A stretch of 64,000 nucleotides of DNA from JAPPHA01 sp963664045 (GTDB lineage: Bacteria > Pseudomonadota > Alphaproteobacteria > Rhodobacterales > Rhodobacteraceae). This document shows positions 46,693 through 55,052 of this stretch, one piece after another. The stretch covers positions 248,001-312,000 of the forward strand of contig CAXXGT010000004.1 of NCBI GenBank assembly GCA_963664045.2, written 5' to 3'. Made by a program: the position numbers and the translations under genes. The notes beneath the pieces are model-generated. The model searched no databases and was not told where the DNA came from. It saw only the letters and a program-made list of their open reading frames with translations. Within the stretch, counting starts at the first letter, position 1. Every line of letters starts with the position of its first letter.

Positions 46693-47757
46693 ATGGCGAG
46701 CCTTGTTCTTCGCAACCTGGTGAAGACGTTCGACAAGACCACGGTTCTCCACGGAATCAGCCTGGAGGTCGAGGATGGCGAGTTCGTCGTATTCGTGGGG
46801 CCGTCGGGTTGCGGAAAGTCGACGACGCTCCGCCTCATCGCCGGACTCGAAGAAACGACGGCGGGGGAAATCGAGATCGAAGGCCGGGTCGTGAATCACC
46901 TGGAGCCGAAGGAACGGAATATCGCCATGGTGTTCCAGAACTACGCGATCTACCCGCACATGACGGTTCGAAAGAACATCGGCTTCGGGCTCAGGACGTC
47001 GAAACTGACGAAAGCCGAAAAAACGGCCCGCCTCGAAGATGTCGCCGCAATTCTTGAAATGACCGAACTCCTCGACCGCAAGCCCTCGCAGCTTTCGGGC
47101 GGCCAGCGGCAGCGTGTCGCGATCGGCCGGGCCATGGTACGCGACCCGGCCGTGTTTCTTTTCGATGAACCGCTGTCGAACCTCGATGCCCAGCTTCGCA
47201 CGCAGATGCGCCTCGAGATCAAGAAACTCCACCAGCGTGTCGGGAACACCATAATCTTCGTGACCCATGACCAGGTGGAGGCCATGACGCTGGCCGACAG
47301 GATCGTCATCATGAAGGACGGCCATATCCTGCAGGTCGGCAAACCGTCCGATGTCTACCACAGGCCAGCGAACACCTTCGTGGCCAGGTTCATCGGGGCA
47401 CCATCCATGAACATGCTGCAATGCAGGGCGGACGGCGGCGTGGCCCGGCTCGCGTCGGGACCGGATATCCAGCTGGACATCGAGGTTGCCCGAGGGCAAC
47501 CGGTCATTCTCGGAGTGCGCCCTGACGACCTGCATCCGTCCGGCGAAAACCCGTTCCTGGAGGGTACGGTGACCGTTCGCGAACCGCTCGGACCCGACAC
47601 GCTGATTTACGTCGACACGCCAAGCGGCGAAGTCATCGCCAAGGCCGATGGCCAGCATCCGCCCGATATCGGGGAAACCGTTCAGTTGAGCGCAAGCCGC
47701 GATCGCCTCCATGTCTTCGATGCGGAAACCGGAAATGCCCTGGCCACGAATTCGTGA
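46693..47757 (+). CDS. Sugar-type ABC transporter ATP-binding protein (MalK/UgpC-like)
   Basis: A 354-residue ATPase: Walker A GPSGCGKSTT, Q-loop MVFQNYAIYPHMTVRKNIGF, signature LSGGQRQRVAIGRAMVRDP, Walker B VFLFDEPLSNLDA, switch His in FVTHDQVEAMTLAD. A C-terminal TOBE/OB region (about 240-350) is typical of MalK-like proteins that energise CUT1 sugar importers. It starts three bases after the lyase stop and closes the operon binding protein - permease - permease - lyase - ATPase. Confidence 0.94.
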   Translation: MASLVLRNLVKTFDKTTVLHGISLEVEDGEFVVFVGPSGCGKSTTLRLIAGLEETTAGEIEIEGRVVNHLEPKERNIAMVFQNYAIYPHMTVRKNIGFGLRTSKLTKAEKTARLEDVAAILEMTELLDRKPSQLSGGQRQRVAIGRAMVRDPAVFLFDEPLSNLDAQLRTQMRLEIKKLHQRVGNTIIFVTHDQVEAMTLADRIVIMKDGHILQVGKPSDVYHRPANTFVARFIGAPSMNMLQCRADGGVARLASGPDIQLDIEVARGQPVILGVRPDDLHPSGENPFLEGTVTVREPLGPDTLIYVDTPSGEVIAKADGQHPPDIGETVQLSASRDRLHVFDAETGNALATNS

Positions 47758-47867
47758 CCGTCAGGGCGGGGACGGGGCGGTACGTCACGGACCGGAGCCG
47801 GGCGTGAAAGCGGACGTGAAAAGGGATCCTTCTGAACGGTCGCCGCGGGGTTGCACCCTCAATGCGG

Positions 47868-48166
47868 GCGGCTTCTCGGCAGGATCTCGGCCGCGCCGGG
47901 TATGGCATGTGCGCCATTGTTGAACAGCGCGTCGATCGTTCCTCCCGTGCGCTCGGGCATCGTCTCTGCCGCCGTCTCGATCGGGTTTTCGTCTTCGTCG
48001 TCGATGACGAGGCTCCCGAAACCCTCGGCTTCCGATTCCCGGCAATCGGAGGCGCAAGACAGGACGCGAAGACCCGCCGGTTCCTGCGTCGGAGGGCGAA
48101 TGCCGCGTCCCGGCCCGTGCCGGAAGAGCATCCCGTTGCCACTATTGATCTTGCGTCCACAGTCAT
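47868..48166 (-). pseudogene. Broken 5' copy of the SDR gene at 38380-39216
   Basis: From ATG 48166 the frame reads MTVDARSIVATGCSSGTGRD and continues AAFALRRRNRRVFASC, closely matching the N-terminus of the intact SDR. Near 48054 a one-base loss shifts the frame; the neighbouring frame continues SDCRESEAEGFGSLVIDDED and later TGGTIDALFNNGAHAIPGA. Homology stops near 47868, about codon 98, where the island begins. The NNG motif survives, but the catalytic Ser/Tyr/Lys part is absent. Confidence 0.88.
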
Positions 48167-48262
48167 GTTTTACCCCATATCCGGTATGTGAAATCGTCCG
48201 TGCCGGTATGGCTGGGCCACCTGCTCCGTCTTGACCCCGGCACGTTTGCGTGGATACACGGT
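47868..48262. repeat. Right copy of imperfect direct repeat flanking the ABC/PIG-L island
   Basis: Aligns with 38921-39310 in the same orientation, including the intergenic stretch upstream of the SDR start up to the parC start. This copy retains the junction with parC, whereas the left copy retains the complete SDR gene, so the ancestral order was probably SDR (minus) next to parC (plus). Confidence 0.8.
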
Positions 48263-48266
48263 GATC

Positions 48267-50528
48267 ATGGCAAGTTCGTCAGAAACGAAAGTCGCAAGCG
48301 GGGTGGTTCCCGGAACCACCGTCGACGAACCGCTCCACGAGGCGATCAGCGAACGCTACCTTCAGTACGCGCTGTCAACGATCATGAACCGGGCGCTGCC
48401 CGATGTACGGGACGGATTGAAGCCCGTGCACCGGCGCATTCTCTACGCCATGCGTGAGCTGAAACTTGATCCGGGCGGGCGGTTCCGGAAGTGTTCGAAG
48501 ATATCCGGCGACGTGATGGGCAACTATCACCCGCATGGCGACCAGGCGATCTATGATGCGCTTGCGCGCCTGGCGCAGGCCTTTACCATTCGCTATCCGC
48601 TGGTGGACGGCCAGGGCAACTTCGGCAACATTGACGGCGACAATCCCGCGGCCGCCCGGTACACGGAGGCGCGGTTGACAAAACCCGCCGTGGCTCTGAT
48701 GGAAGGGCTCGCCGAAGACTCGGTCGACTTCAGCGAGAACTATGACGGATCCCTGGTCGAGCCTGACGTGCTGCCGGCGTCGTTTCCCAACATTCTGGCC
48801 AATGGTTCGTCGGGAATCGCTGTCGGCATGGCGACCAGCATTCCTCCGCACAACCTTGGTGAACTCTGCGATGCTGCGCTTCACCTGGTCAAGACGCCCG
48901 CCGCGCGCGACAACACCCTGCTGCAGTTTGTCCCGGCCCCGGATTTTCCGACCGGCGGGGTCCTGGTCGAGCCGCGCGAGAATATCGCAGCGGCCTACAG
49001 CACTGGCCGAGGATCCTTCCGGCTCAGGGCGCGCTGGGACGTGGAGAAACTGGCGCGCGGGCAATGGCAGGTCGTCGTCACCGAAATTCCGTACCAGGTA
49101 CAGAAAGGTCGGCTGATCGAGAAGATCGCGGACCTCGTCCAGAACAAGAAGGTTCAATTGCTCGCCGACATCCGTGACGAGTCGACCGAGGAAATCCGCC
49201 TGGTACTGGAGCCGCGTTCAAAGTCGGTCGACGCAACGCTGATGATGGAATTGCTCTTCCGGCAGTGCGACCTGGAAGTCCGGATCAGCCTGAACATGAA
49301 TGTTCTGATCGACGGGCGGACCCCGAAAGTCTGTTCGCTGAAGGAGGTTCTCAGGGCGTTCCTCGATCACCGCCGGGACGTCCTGCTGCGACGATCGCGT
49401 TTCCGGTACAACCAGATCGACCGCAGGCTGCACGTCCTTGAAGGGTATCTGGCGGCGTTCGTCAATCTGGACGAGGTGATCAGGATTATCCGGACGGAAG
49501 ACGAGCCGAAACCCGTACTGATGGAAACATTTTCCCTGACCGAAGTTCAGGCAGAGGCCATATTGAACATGAGGTTGCGGTCGCTTCGGCGCCTGGAAGA
49601 GGTTGAACTTCGGGCCGAACAGCTGGCCTTGATGGACGAGCGTGTCGAACTCGAGGACCTGATGGGCGATGAAGGGTTGCAATGGGGCCGGATCTCGGAG
49701 GAACTCAGGGAAACAAGAAAAAAGTTCGGCAGGGATGCCCCCGGTGGCGCAAGACGGACCGGCCTGGGCGAGGCGCCGGCAATCGACGATTCACTGCCGG
49801 AAACCATGGTCGAACGCGAGCCCGTGACCGTCGTCTGCTCTTCGATGGGATGGATTCGCATGATCAAGGGTCACGTCGGCCCGGATCATCAGCTCAAGTA
49901 CAGGGATGGCGACGAAGGCCGGTTTGTCCTGCACGCGCAGACGACCGACAGGCTCATCGTGGTCGGGTCAAACGGTCGCTTCTACACCATTGCCTGCGCT
50001 GACCTTCCGAGCGGAAGGGGCATGGGAGAACCGATCAGGCTGATGATCAATCTCGAGAACGAGGCAGATATCGCGGACATCCTCGTACACCAGGGGGAGC
50101 GGAAACTCCTCCTCGCCTCCTCCGACGGCTACGGATTTGTCGTGGAAGAGGACAGCGTGGTGGCCCAGACCCGGCTGGGCAAGCAGGTTCAGACTCTCGG
50201 CAAGGGAGCGAGAACCATCGCGTGCAGGGTGGTCGAGGGCAATGACGTTGCCGCGGTCAGCGACGGCCGCAAGCTGCTGATCTTTCCGCTCGGGACGCTG
50301 CCCGAAATGGTCCGCGGAAAAGGTGTACGGATTCAGAGTCTGAAAGTGAAAGGGCGGAATCACGAGTTGAGTGACGTCATCACGCTGGATCGGGAAAAAG
50401 GGTTGCAATGGCAGGACCCGGCCGGAAGGACGAGGACCGAGAAGAACCTCACGAAATGGATCGGTGGCAGAGCAAAGCAGGGTCAGGCTCCTCCGCGCGG
50501 ATTTCCCCAGGACAACCGCTTCTCCTGA
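48267..50528 (+). CDS. parC: DNA topoisomerase IV subunit A
   Basis: A 753-residue type IIA topoisomerase subunit. The breakage-reunion domain carries YLQYALSTIMNRALPDVRDG, PVHRRILYAM, the GNYHPHGDQAIYDALARLAQ quinolone-region segment with the catalytic Tyr in AAARYTEARLTKPAV, and NFGNIDGDNPAA. The C-terminal beta-pinwheel repeats end around residue 735. The size and the missing GyrA box (QRRGGKG) mark ParC rather than GyrA. ATG at 48267 (MASSSETKV) is chosen; the frame is open a little further upstream. It lies directly right of the duplicated SDR fragment. Confidence 0.93.
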   Translation: MASSSETKVASGVVPGTTVDEPLHEAISERYLQYALSTIMNRALPDVRDGLKPVHRRILYAMRELKLDPGGRFRKCSKISGDVMGNYHPHGDQAIYDALARLAQAFTIRYPLVDGQGNFGNIDGDNPAAARYTEARLTKPAVALMEGLAEDSVDFSENYDGSLVEPDVLPASFPNILANGSSGIAVGMATSIPPHNLGELCDAALHLVKTPAARDNTLLQFVPAPDFPTGGVLVEPRENIAAAYSTGRGSFRLRARWDVEKLARGQWQVVVTEIPYQVQKGRLIEKIADLVQNKKVQLLADIRDESTEEIRLVLEPRSKSVDATLMMELLFRQCDLEVRISLNMNVLIDGRTPKVCSLKEVLRAFLDHRRDVLLRRSRFRYNQIDRRLHVLEGYLAAFVNLDEVIRIIRTEDEPKPVLMETFSLTEVQAEAILNMRLRSLRRLEEVELRAEQLALMDERVELEDLMGDEGLQWGRISEELRETRKKFGRDAPGGARRTGLGEAPAIDDSLPETMVEREPVTVVCSSMGWIRMIKGHVGPDHQLKYRDGDEGRFVLHAQTTDRLIVVGSNGRFYTIACADLPSGRGMGEPIRLMINLENEADIADILVHQGERKLLLASSDGYGFVVEEDSVVAQTRLGKQVQTLGKGARTIACRVVEGNDVAAVSDGRKLLIFPLGTLPEMVRGKGVRIQSLKVKGRNHELSDVITLDREKGLQWQDPAGRTRTEKNLTKWIGGRAKQGQAPPRGFPQDNRFS

Positions 50529-50902
50529 GCGCGGTTACCGGGCCGGCCTCTCGCCCGAAAAACAGGTTGAGAAGGACGGTCCGGGCAATATGGCAAACCA
50601 GGAACGCGGTCCGGCGCTGCCCGGGTCCGGAACCTTGCATGCGCGGCTTCGATGTCACCGAGTCCCTGACGGGTTGGACCTGGATCCGATCCGGGAGGAA
50701 TATCAGTGAATCCGCATCGCCAGGCAGCGCGCCAACCGGGAGAACGAAGCGGATATCCGGCACCGCCATTGCCGCCTGCTCGGCGCGCTCAACGATCCTG
50801 GCGGCCACGCGGAATGCGCGGGCGCTCAATCCTGCTGTCGGGCTTTCATCGTCCCCGGCGCCTTCGGTCGACGCGCCTGCAAGCGCCGTTTCCGCCAACA
50901 CC
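50529..50902. other. parC-IS gap, no gene supported
   Basis: About 370 bases of GC-rich sequence. Frames on both strands are open through it but continue as antisense to the insertion sequence, and no motif is recognisable. The part 50523-50640 looks similar to 55664-55790 elsewhere in the window. Confidence 0.45.
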
Positions 50903-50916
50903 TGGGGGACCGGGCA

Positions 50917-53008
50917 GGACGATTTTATTGTCCGCCCGGTGATCTTCACGCGGTGATTTTTTTGGGCTGGCCATTTCGTTCTCGATGTGTCAACATGCCG
51001 GCCATGGTGATTCTTCCGACCCCGGATTCGTCCATCGATCTTCACGCGGTGACGGTGCGCCCGACCCGGGGCGCGCGTGAGCACCGGCTCTGGGACCGCC
51101 TGGTCGAGGAGCACCACTACCTGCGGTTTCACGGCATCGTCGGCAAGGGCCTGCGCCATGTCGCGCTGCACGGCGAGACCTGGCTCGCACTGGTCGGCTG
51201 GCAGCCGGGCGCGTTCAAGCTGGCCGCGCGCGACCGCTGGATCGGGTGGTCGCCGGAGCAGCAGTTCCGGCGCCTGCACCTGATCTGCAACAATTCCCGT
51301 TTCGTCATTCTCACGCCCGGGCGGGTGCCGAACCTGGCGTCCCGTGTGCTGGGGCTGAGCCTTCGGCGGCTGTCCGCCGACATCCAGGCCGTGCACGGGT
51401 ACCCGGTCTTCCTCGCGGAGACGTTCGTGGACGTCTCGAGGTTCTTCGGGACCTGCTACCGTGCGTCGAACTGGCGCTCGCTGGGGCTGACGCGCGGCTT
51501 CGCGCGCGAGCCCGGAGGCGCGGCACGCTGGCGCCATCACGGCCAGCCCAAGGAGATCTTCATGTACGAACTGACCGACGACGCCGTCGAGGCGCTGAGC
51601 CGGGACGAGATCCCGCAAGGCTGGAACGCGGAGCAGCACGATAGCGCCGAGCCGATGGCCGCGCCCCGGCTGCGCAGCCTGTTCGAGTGCCTGGGCGAGG
51701 TGCCCGAGTGCCGCAAGCCCCGGGGCAAGCGCTATCCGCTGAGGACCGTGCTGACGATCGCCGTCGCGGCCCGGCTCGCCGGCTACCGCGGCGTGACCGC
51801 CTTCGCCCAGTTCGCCGCCCTGCTCTCGCAGGAGCAGCTCGAGACGGTGGAGGCGTTCTTCAGCCCTTCCAGGAAGCTCTTCACCGCGCCCTCGATCACC
51901 ACCTTCCACAACATCCTCGCCGACCTGCCGCCCGAGACGCTGGACGACGCCATCGGCCGGTGGACCGCCCAGCAGGCCGGCGCGGACACGCCGCTCGCCA
52001 TGGACGGGAAGGACCTGCGCGGTGCCTCGAAGCAGACCGAGGAGGGACGGCGGATGATGGTCGCGGCGGTCGAGCACGGGACCGGCATGGTGCTCCGGCA
52101 GGTCGAGGTCGACGCGAAGAGCAACGAGATCCCCGCCGTGCGCAAGCTCTCCGCTAGCCTCGACGTCACCGGCCGCGTCGTCACCATGGACGCGATGCAC
52201 GCCCAGCACGAGACCGCGCGCTGCCTTCTCGGGCGACGCGCCGACTATGTCGTCACCGCGGTCAAGGACAACCAGGAGACCATCCTCGACGACCTCAAGG
52301 CGATCGACTTCGGCGACGCGCCCTTGCACGAGACCGTCGAGAAGGGCCATGGACGCTTCGAGCGCCGCCGGTGCGCCGTCGTCGACCTCTCCGGCGCCGA
52401 ATGGGACGGCTACGCCGCGCTCCACGGGCGCAGGCAGGCCATGCGCATCGAGCGCGAGCGCGAGATCCTCAAGACCGGCGAGCGCAGCGTCGAGGTGACC
52501 TGGTGCCTCACCTCGCTCGGCCCCGAACGCGCCGGATCCGAGGAACTGCTGGAACTGGTGCGCAACCATTGGGTGATAGAGAACCGGGTCCATTACGTGC
52601 GCGACTTCACCTACGACGAGGACCGCTGCAGGGCCCATGTGCGCCACCTGCCGCGCAACCTCTCCTGCCTGACGAACGCAGCCATCGCCATCGTGCGCTG
52701 CAACGGGCGCTTCAGCTACATGCCCGAGGCGAACCGGCACTACGCCGCCCGCGCCCAGGACGCCCTCGACGCGATCCTGGTCCCGCCCGGCAGATGAACC
52801 GCCCCTCCTGACACCGCCCGACACGCCGGGAACGCGCCGCCGGACGGCGCGACGGGACAGCCGTGCCCGAACAGCCCGAAAACCGTGCCCAGACAGCCTT
52901 CGCAGACCACCGGTCGTCGTCGAAACCGGTGCGCGGATGACCCGGGACGCATCAAGCATGACCGCTTTCCGTCTCGTCGGTCCCGCAGACTCGACAATAA
53001 AATGGTCC
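50917..53008 (+). mobile_element. ISAs1-type insertion sequence with terminal inverted repeats
   Basis: The left end GGACGATTTTATTGTC (50917-50932) and right end GACAATAAAATGGTCC (52993-53008) are inverted repeats matching at 15 of 16 positions. Immediately outside, the 14-base sequence TGGGGGACCGGGCA occurs directly repeated at 50903-50916 and 53009-53022 and looks like a target duplication, longer than the 8-10 bp usually reported for ISAs1, so the exact ends may be a few bases different. One long gene fills the 2.1-kb element. Intact ends and gene suggest a recent insertion. Confidence 0.85.
50995..52797 (+). CDS. ISAs1 family transposase fused to an N-terminal DruA-like (DUF4338) domain
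   Basis: A 600-residue protein from ATG 50995; a GTG at 50953 is the alternative. Residues about 1-190 match the DUF4338/DruA-like type: LWDRLVEEHHYLRFHGIVG, GETWLALVGWQPGAFKLAAR, FRRLHLICNNSRFVIL and a late LAETFVDVSRFFGTCYRASN. Residues about 225-590 are the ISAs1 part: the DDE-associated region LFECLGEVPECRKPRGKRYP, then catalytic Asp in LAMDGKDLRGA, Asp in VVTMDAMHAQ and Glu in NHWVIENRVHYVRD. DUF4338 is the domain of DruA in the Druantia defence system but is also found with transposases. It lies inside matching inverted repeats, so its role here is transposition. Confidence 0.88.
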   Translation: MPAMVILPTPDSSIDLHAVTVRPTRGAREHRLWDRLVEEHHYLRFHGIVGKGLRHVALHGETWLALVGWQPGAFKLAARDRWIGWSPEQQFRRLHLICNNSRFVILTPGRVPNLASRVLGLSLRRLSADIQAVHGYPVFLAETFVDVSRFFGTCYRASNWRSLGLTRGFAREPGGAARWRHHGQPKEIFMYELTDDAVEALSRDEIPQGWNAEQHDSAEPMAAPRLRSLFECLGEVPECRKPRGKRYPLRTVLTIAVAARLAGYRGVTAFAQFAALLSQEQLETVEAFFSPSRKLFTAPSITTFHNILADLPPETLDDAIGRWTAQQAGADTPLAMDGKDLRGASKQTEEGRRMMVAAVEHGTGMVLRQVEVDAKSNEIPAVRKLSASLDVTGRVVTMDAMHAQHETARCLLGRRADYVVTAVKDNQETILDDLKAIDFGDAPLHETVEKGHGRFERRRCAVVDLSGAEWDGYAALHGRRQAMRIEREREILKTGERSVEVTWCLTSLGPERAGSEELLELVRNHWVIENRVHYVRDFTYDEDRCRAHVRHLPRNLSCLTNAAIAIVRCNGRFSYMPEANRHYAARAQDALDAILVPPGR

Positions 53009-53072
53009 TGGGGGACCGGGCAAGCCCTGGTAGAGATTCGGCCAGCGGGAGAGTATTGAAGGGTGCCGAGGT

Positions 53073-55052
53073 TCAGCCTGTTCCGCCGTCATCCCGATAA
53101 TTCCTGTTCCCGTCATCCGGGTCCAACGATCCGGCAGTGCTGCCTTCACCGGGAAGGGGCTCCGTTATTCCCTGCCCGAGATGGGCAACCAGAGCAGTCT
53201 CAAGTGCGGCGTCCAGCTCGCGCGCACGCTCCATGTAGGCAGGGTTTTCGCTGACCTTCAGTTTCGGATCCCACAACCCCGCGAGTTCGCGCAGCGCCTC
53301 ACGGTCCTTGCGGAAATAGAAGTGTTCAATCCTGGACGCCTCGACGTCTGCCAGTCCCATGTTCTCAAGCACGTAACGGCCCGCCCTGAGTGAGCTGTCG
53401 AACAGTTCCCTGACGATGTCATCGGCGCCCACCTCGTAGAGTTCGTAGGCGTGCAACCTGTCATATGCCCTGGCAACGATGTGCAGATCGGGATTTTGAT
53501 TGCGCGCATACCGCACGAGCTTGGTCGTGGCCTCCTTGTCGTCAAGGGCCACCACGAGCACGCGCGCTTCCTCCAGTCTCGCCGCGTGCAGGAGATTGGG
53601 CTGCGTCGGATCGCCAAAGAAGCCCTTCATTCCGAACCGGCGCATGGTCTCGATTGCCTCGAGGCTGCTGTCGAGCACGACGGCGCGGAAGCCGGCCAGC
53701 ATCAGCAGTCGGCTCACAACCTGTCCGAAGCGTCCGATGCCGGCGATAATGACGGCCTGCCGCTCGTCGACTTCGTCGGCTTCGGGCGTACCGTGGCTCT
53801 CTCCCATGAGATGCTGGAGCTTTTCCCAGGCGATGAAAAAGAGCGGAGTCAGCAGCATCGACATCGCGACGACAAGATACATCCGTTCGGTGAGGCGCGA
53901 ATCGAAAACGAGGAGCTGGGACGCGAACGAGATCAGCACGAAGCCGAACTCGCCAGCCTGCGCGAGGCCGAGCGTGAACAACCATCTCCCGCTGGCGCGG
54001 ATTCGGAAGACCTGGGCCAGGGCCAGCAGAACCGCTCCCTTCGTGAGCATCAGCAACAGCGCGAGCGCCACGATTTGCAATGCATCGCGGTAGAGCACCG
54101 CGAAGTTGATGCCGGCGCCGACCGTAATGAAGAAGAGCCCGAGCAATAGTCCCTTGAACGGCGCGATATCGCTTTCCAGCTGGTGCCTGAATTCGCTGTT
54201 GGCGAGCACGACACCTGCCATGAAGGCCCCGAGCGCAGGGGAAAGCCCGACGAGTGTCATCAGGAACGCGATGCCGAGAACGATCAGCAGGGCCAGGGCC
54301 GTGTAGAGTTCTCGGAGGCGGGCGACATGAACCAGCCGGAAAAGCGGCCGAATCGCATAAAGGCCGAACAGCGCGACCATCATGACGGCCGCGACCGTCG
54401 CGAGCGTGACGACCCAGCCCGGAAACGACTGAATGAAGGCGACGGTCGCCTCGACCCCTTGTATCTGCCCGGCACCTTCACCGGCCGCCGGTTCATGGCC
54501 GGTTCCGGCGGAACCGCCGGCGTTCCCGCCAGCGACACCCGGCGCTGCCAGAAGCGGCAGGATAGCCAGCATCGGAATGACGGCAATGTCCTGCATCAGC
54601 AGCACCGAGAAACTCGCCCTCCCTCCGTTCGATTGCATCAGGTTCTTCTCGGTCAGCGTTTGCAGGACGATCGCGGTCGAGGAGAGCGCGAGGACCATGC
54701 CGACCGCAAGCGCAGTCGTCCATGGCATCTCGAAGCCCCACAGGCAGATCATCATGAGCAGCAGGGTCGTCAGCGATACCTGCAGTCCTCCGAGACCGAG
54801 GAGACGGTGACGCATGTCCCAGAGCGCGCGCGGAGACAGCTCCAGCCCGATCATGAACAGCAGCATCACGACGCCGAACTCGGCGAAATGCTGCAGATCT
54901 CCGGTGTCCGCGATCAGGCCGAGAGCCGGTCCGATAAGGATTCCGGCAATCAGGTATCCCAGAACGGACCCCACGCCGAGTCGTACGGACAGCGGGACGG
55001 CCACCAGGGCGGCAATCAGGTAGATGACGGCCTGAAAAAGGAAGCCTTCCAA
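53073..55052 (-). CDS. Monovalent cation:proton antiporter-2 (KefB/KefC type) with RCK domain
   Basis: A 659-residue membrane protein. About twelve helices of the CPA2 fold (from LFQAVIYLIAALVAVPLSVR through GLAQAGEFGFVLISFASQLL) include ALSSTAIVLQTL and SPALGAFMAGVVLANSEF. A cytosolic RCK/TrkA-N domain (about 440-560) has a nucleotide-binding motif AVIIAGIGRFGQVVSRLL. Homologues are potassium efflux systems or K+/H+ antiporters used in electrophile and pH stress. TTG at 55052 is chosen because GGAGAAAAAAA precedes it; an in-frame GTG at 55097 would add 15 residues. A loop of Gly/Ala (GVAGGNAGGSAG) separates two helices. Confidence 0.9.
   Translation of the reverse strand: MEGFLFQAVIYLIAALVAVPLSVRLGVGSVLGYLIAGILIGPALGLIADTGDLQHFAEFGVVMLLFMIGLELSPRALWDMRHRLLGLGGLQVSLTTLLLMMICLWGFEMPWTTALAVGMVLALSSTAIVLQTLTEKNLMQSNGGRASFSVLLMQDIAVIPMLAILPLLAAPGVAGGNAGGSAGTGHEPAAGEGAGQIQGVEATVAFIQSFPGWVVTLATVAAVMMVALFGLYAIRPLFRLVHVARLRELYTALALLIVLGIAFLMTLVGLSPALGAFMAGVVLANSEFRHQLESDIAPFKGLLLGLFFITVGAGINFAVLYRDALQIVALALLLMLTKGAVLLALAQVFRIRASGRWLFTLGLAQAGEFGFVLISFASQLLVFDSRLTERMYLVVAMSMLLTPLFFIAWEKLQHLMGESHGTPEADEVDERQAVIIAGIGRFGQVVSRLLMLAGFRAVVLDSSLEAIETMRRFGMKGFFGDPTQPNLLHAARLEEARVLVVALDDKEATTKLVRYARNQNPDLHIVARAYDRLHAYELYEVGADDIVRELFDSSLRAGRYVLENMGLADVEASRIEHFYFRKDREALRELAGLWDPKLKVSENPAYMERARELDAALETALVAHLGQGITEPLPGEGSTAGSLDPDDGNRNYRDDGGTG

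Noticed and set aside
45862..47712. 616-codon open frame on the minus strand
   Set aside because: Mirror frame of the ArgH-like lyase and MalK-like ATPase, both of which have all family motifs on the plus strand.
50449..52959. 836-codon open frame on the minus strand
   Set aside because: It is antisense to the ISAs1-type transposase and parC end; GC-rich codon bias opens the opposite strand. No domain and the true gene is on the plus strand between inverted repeats.
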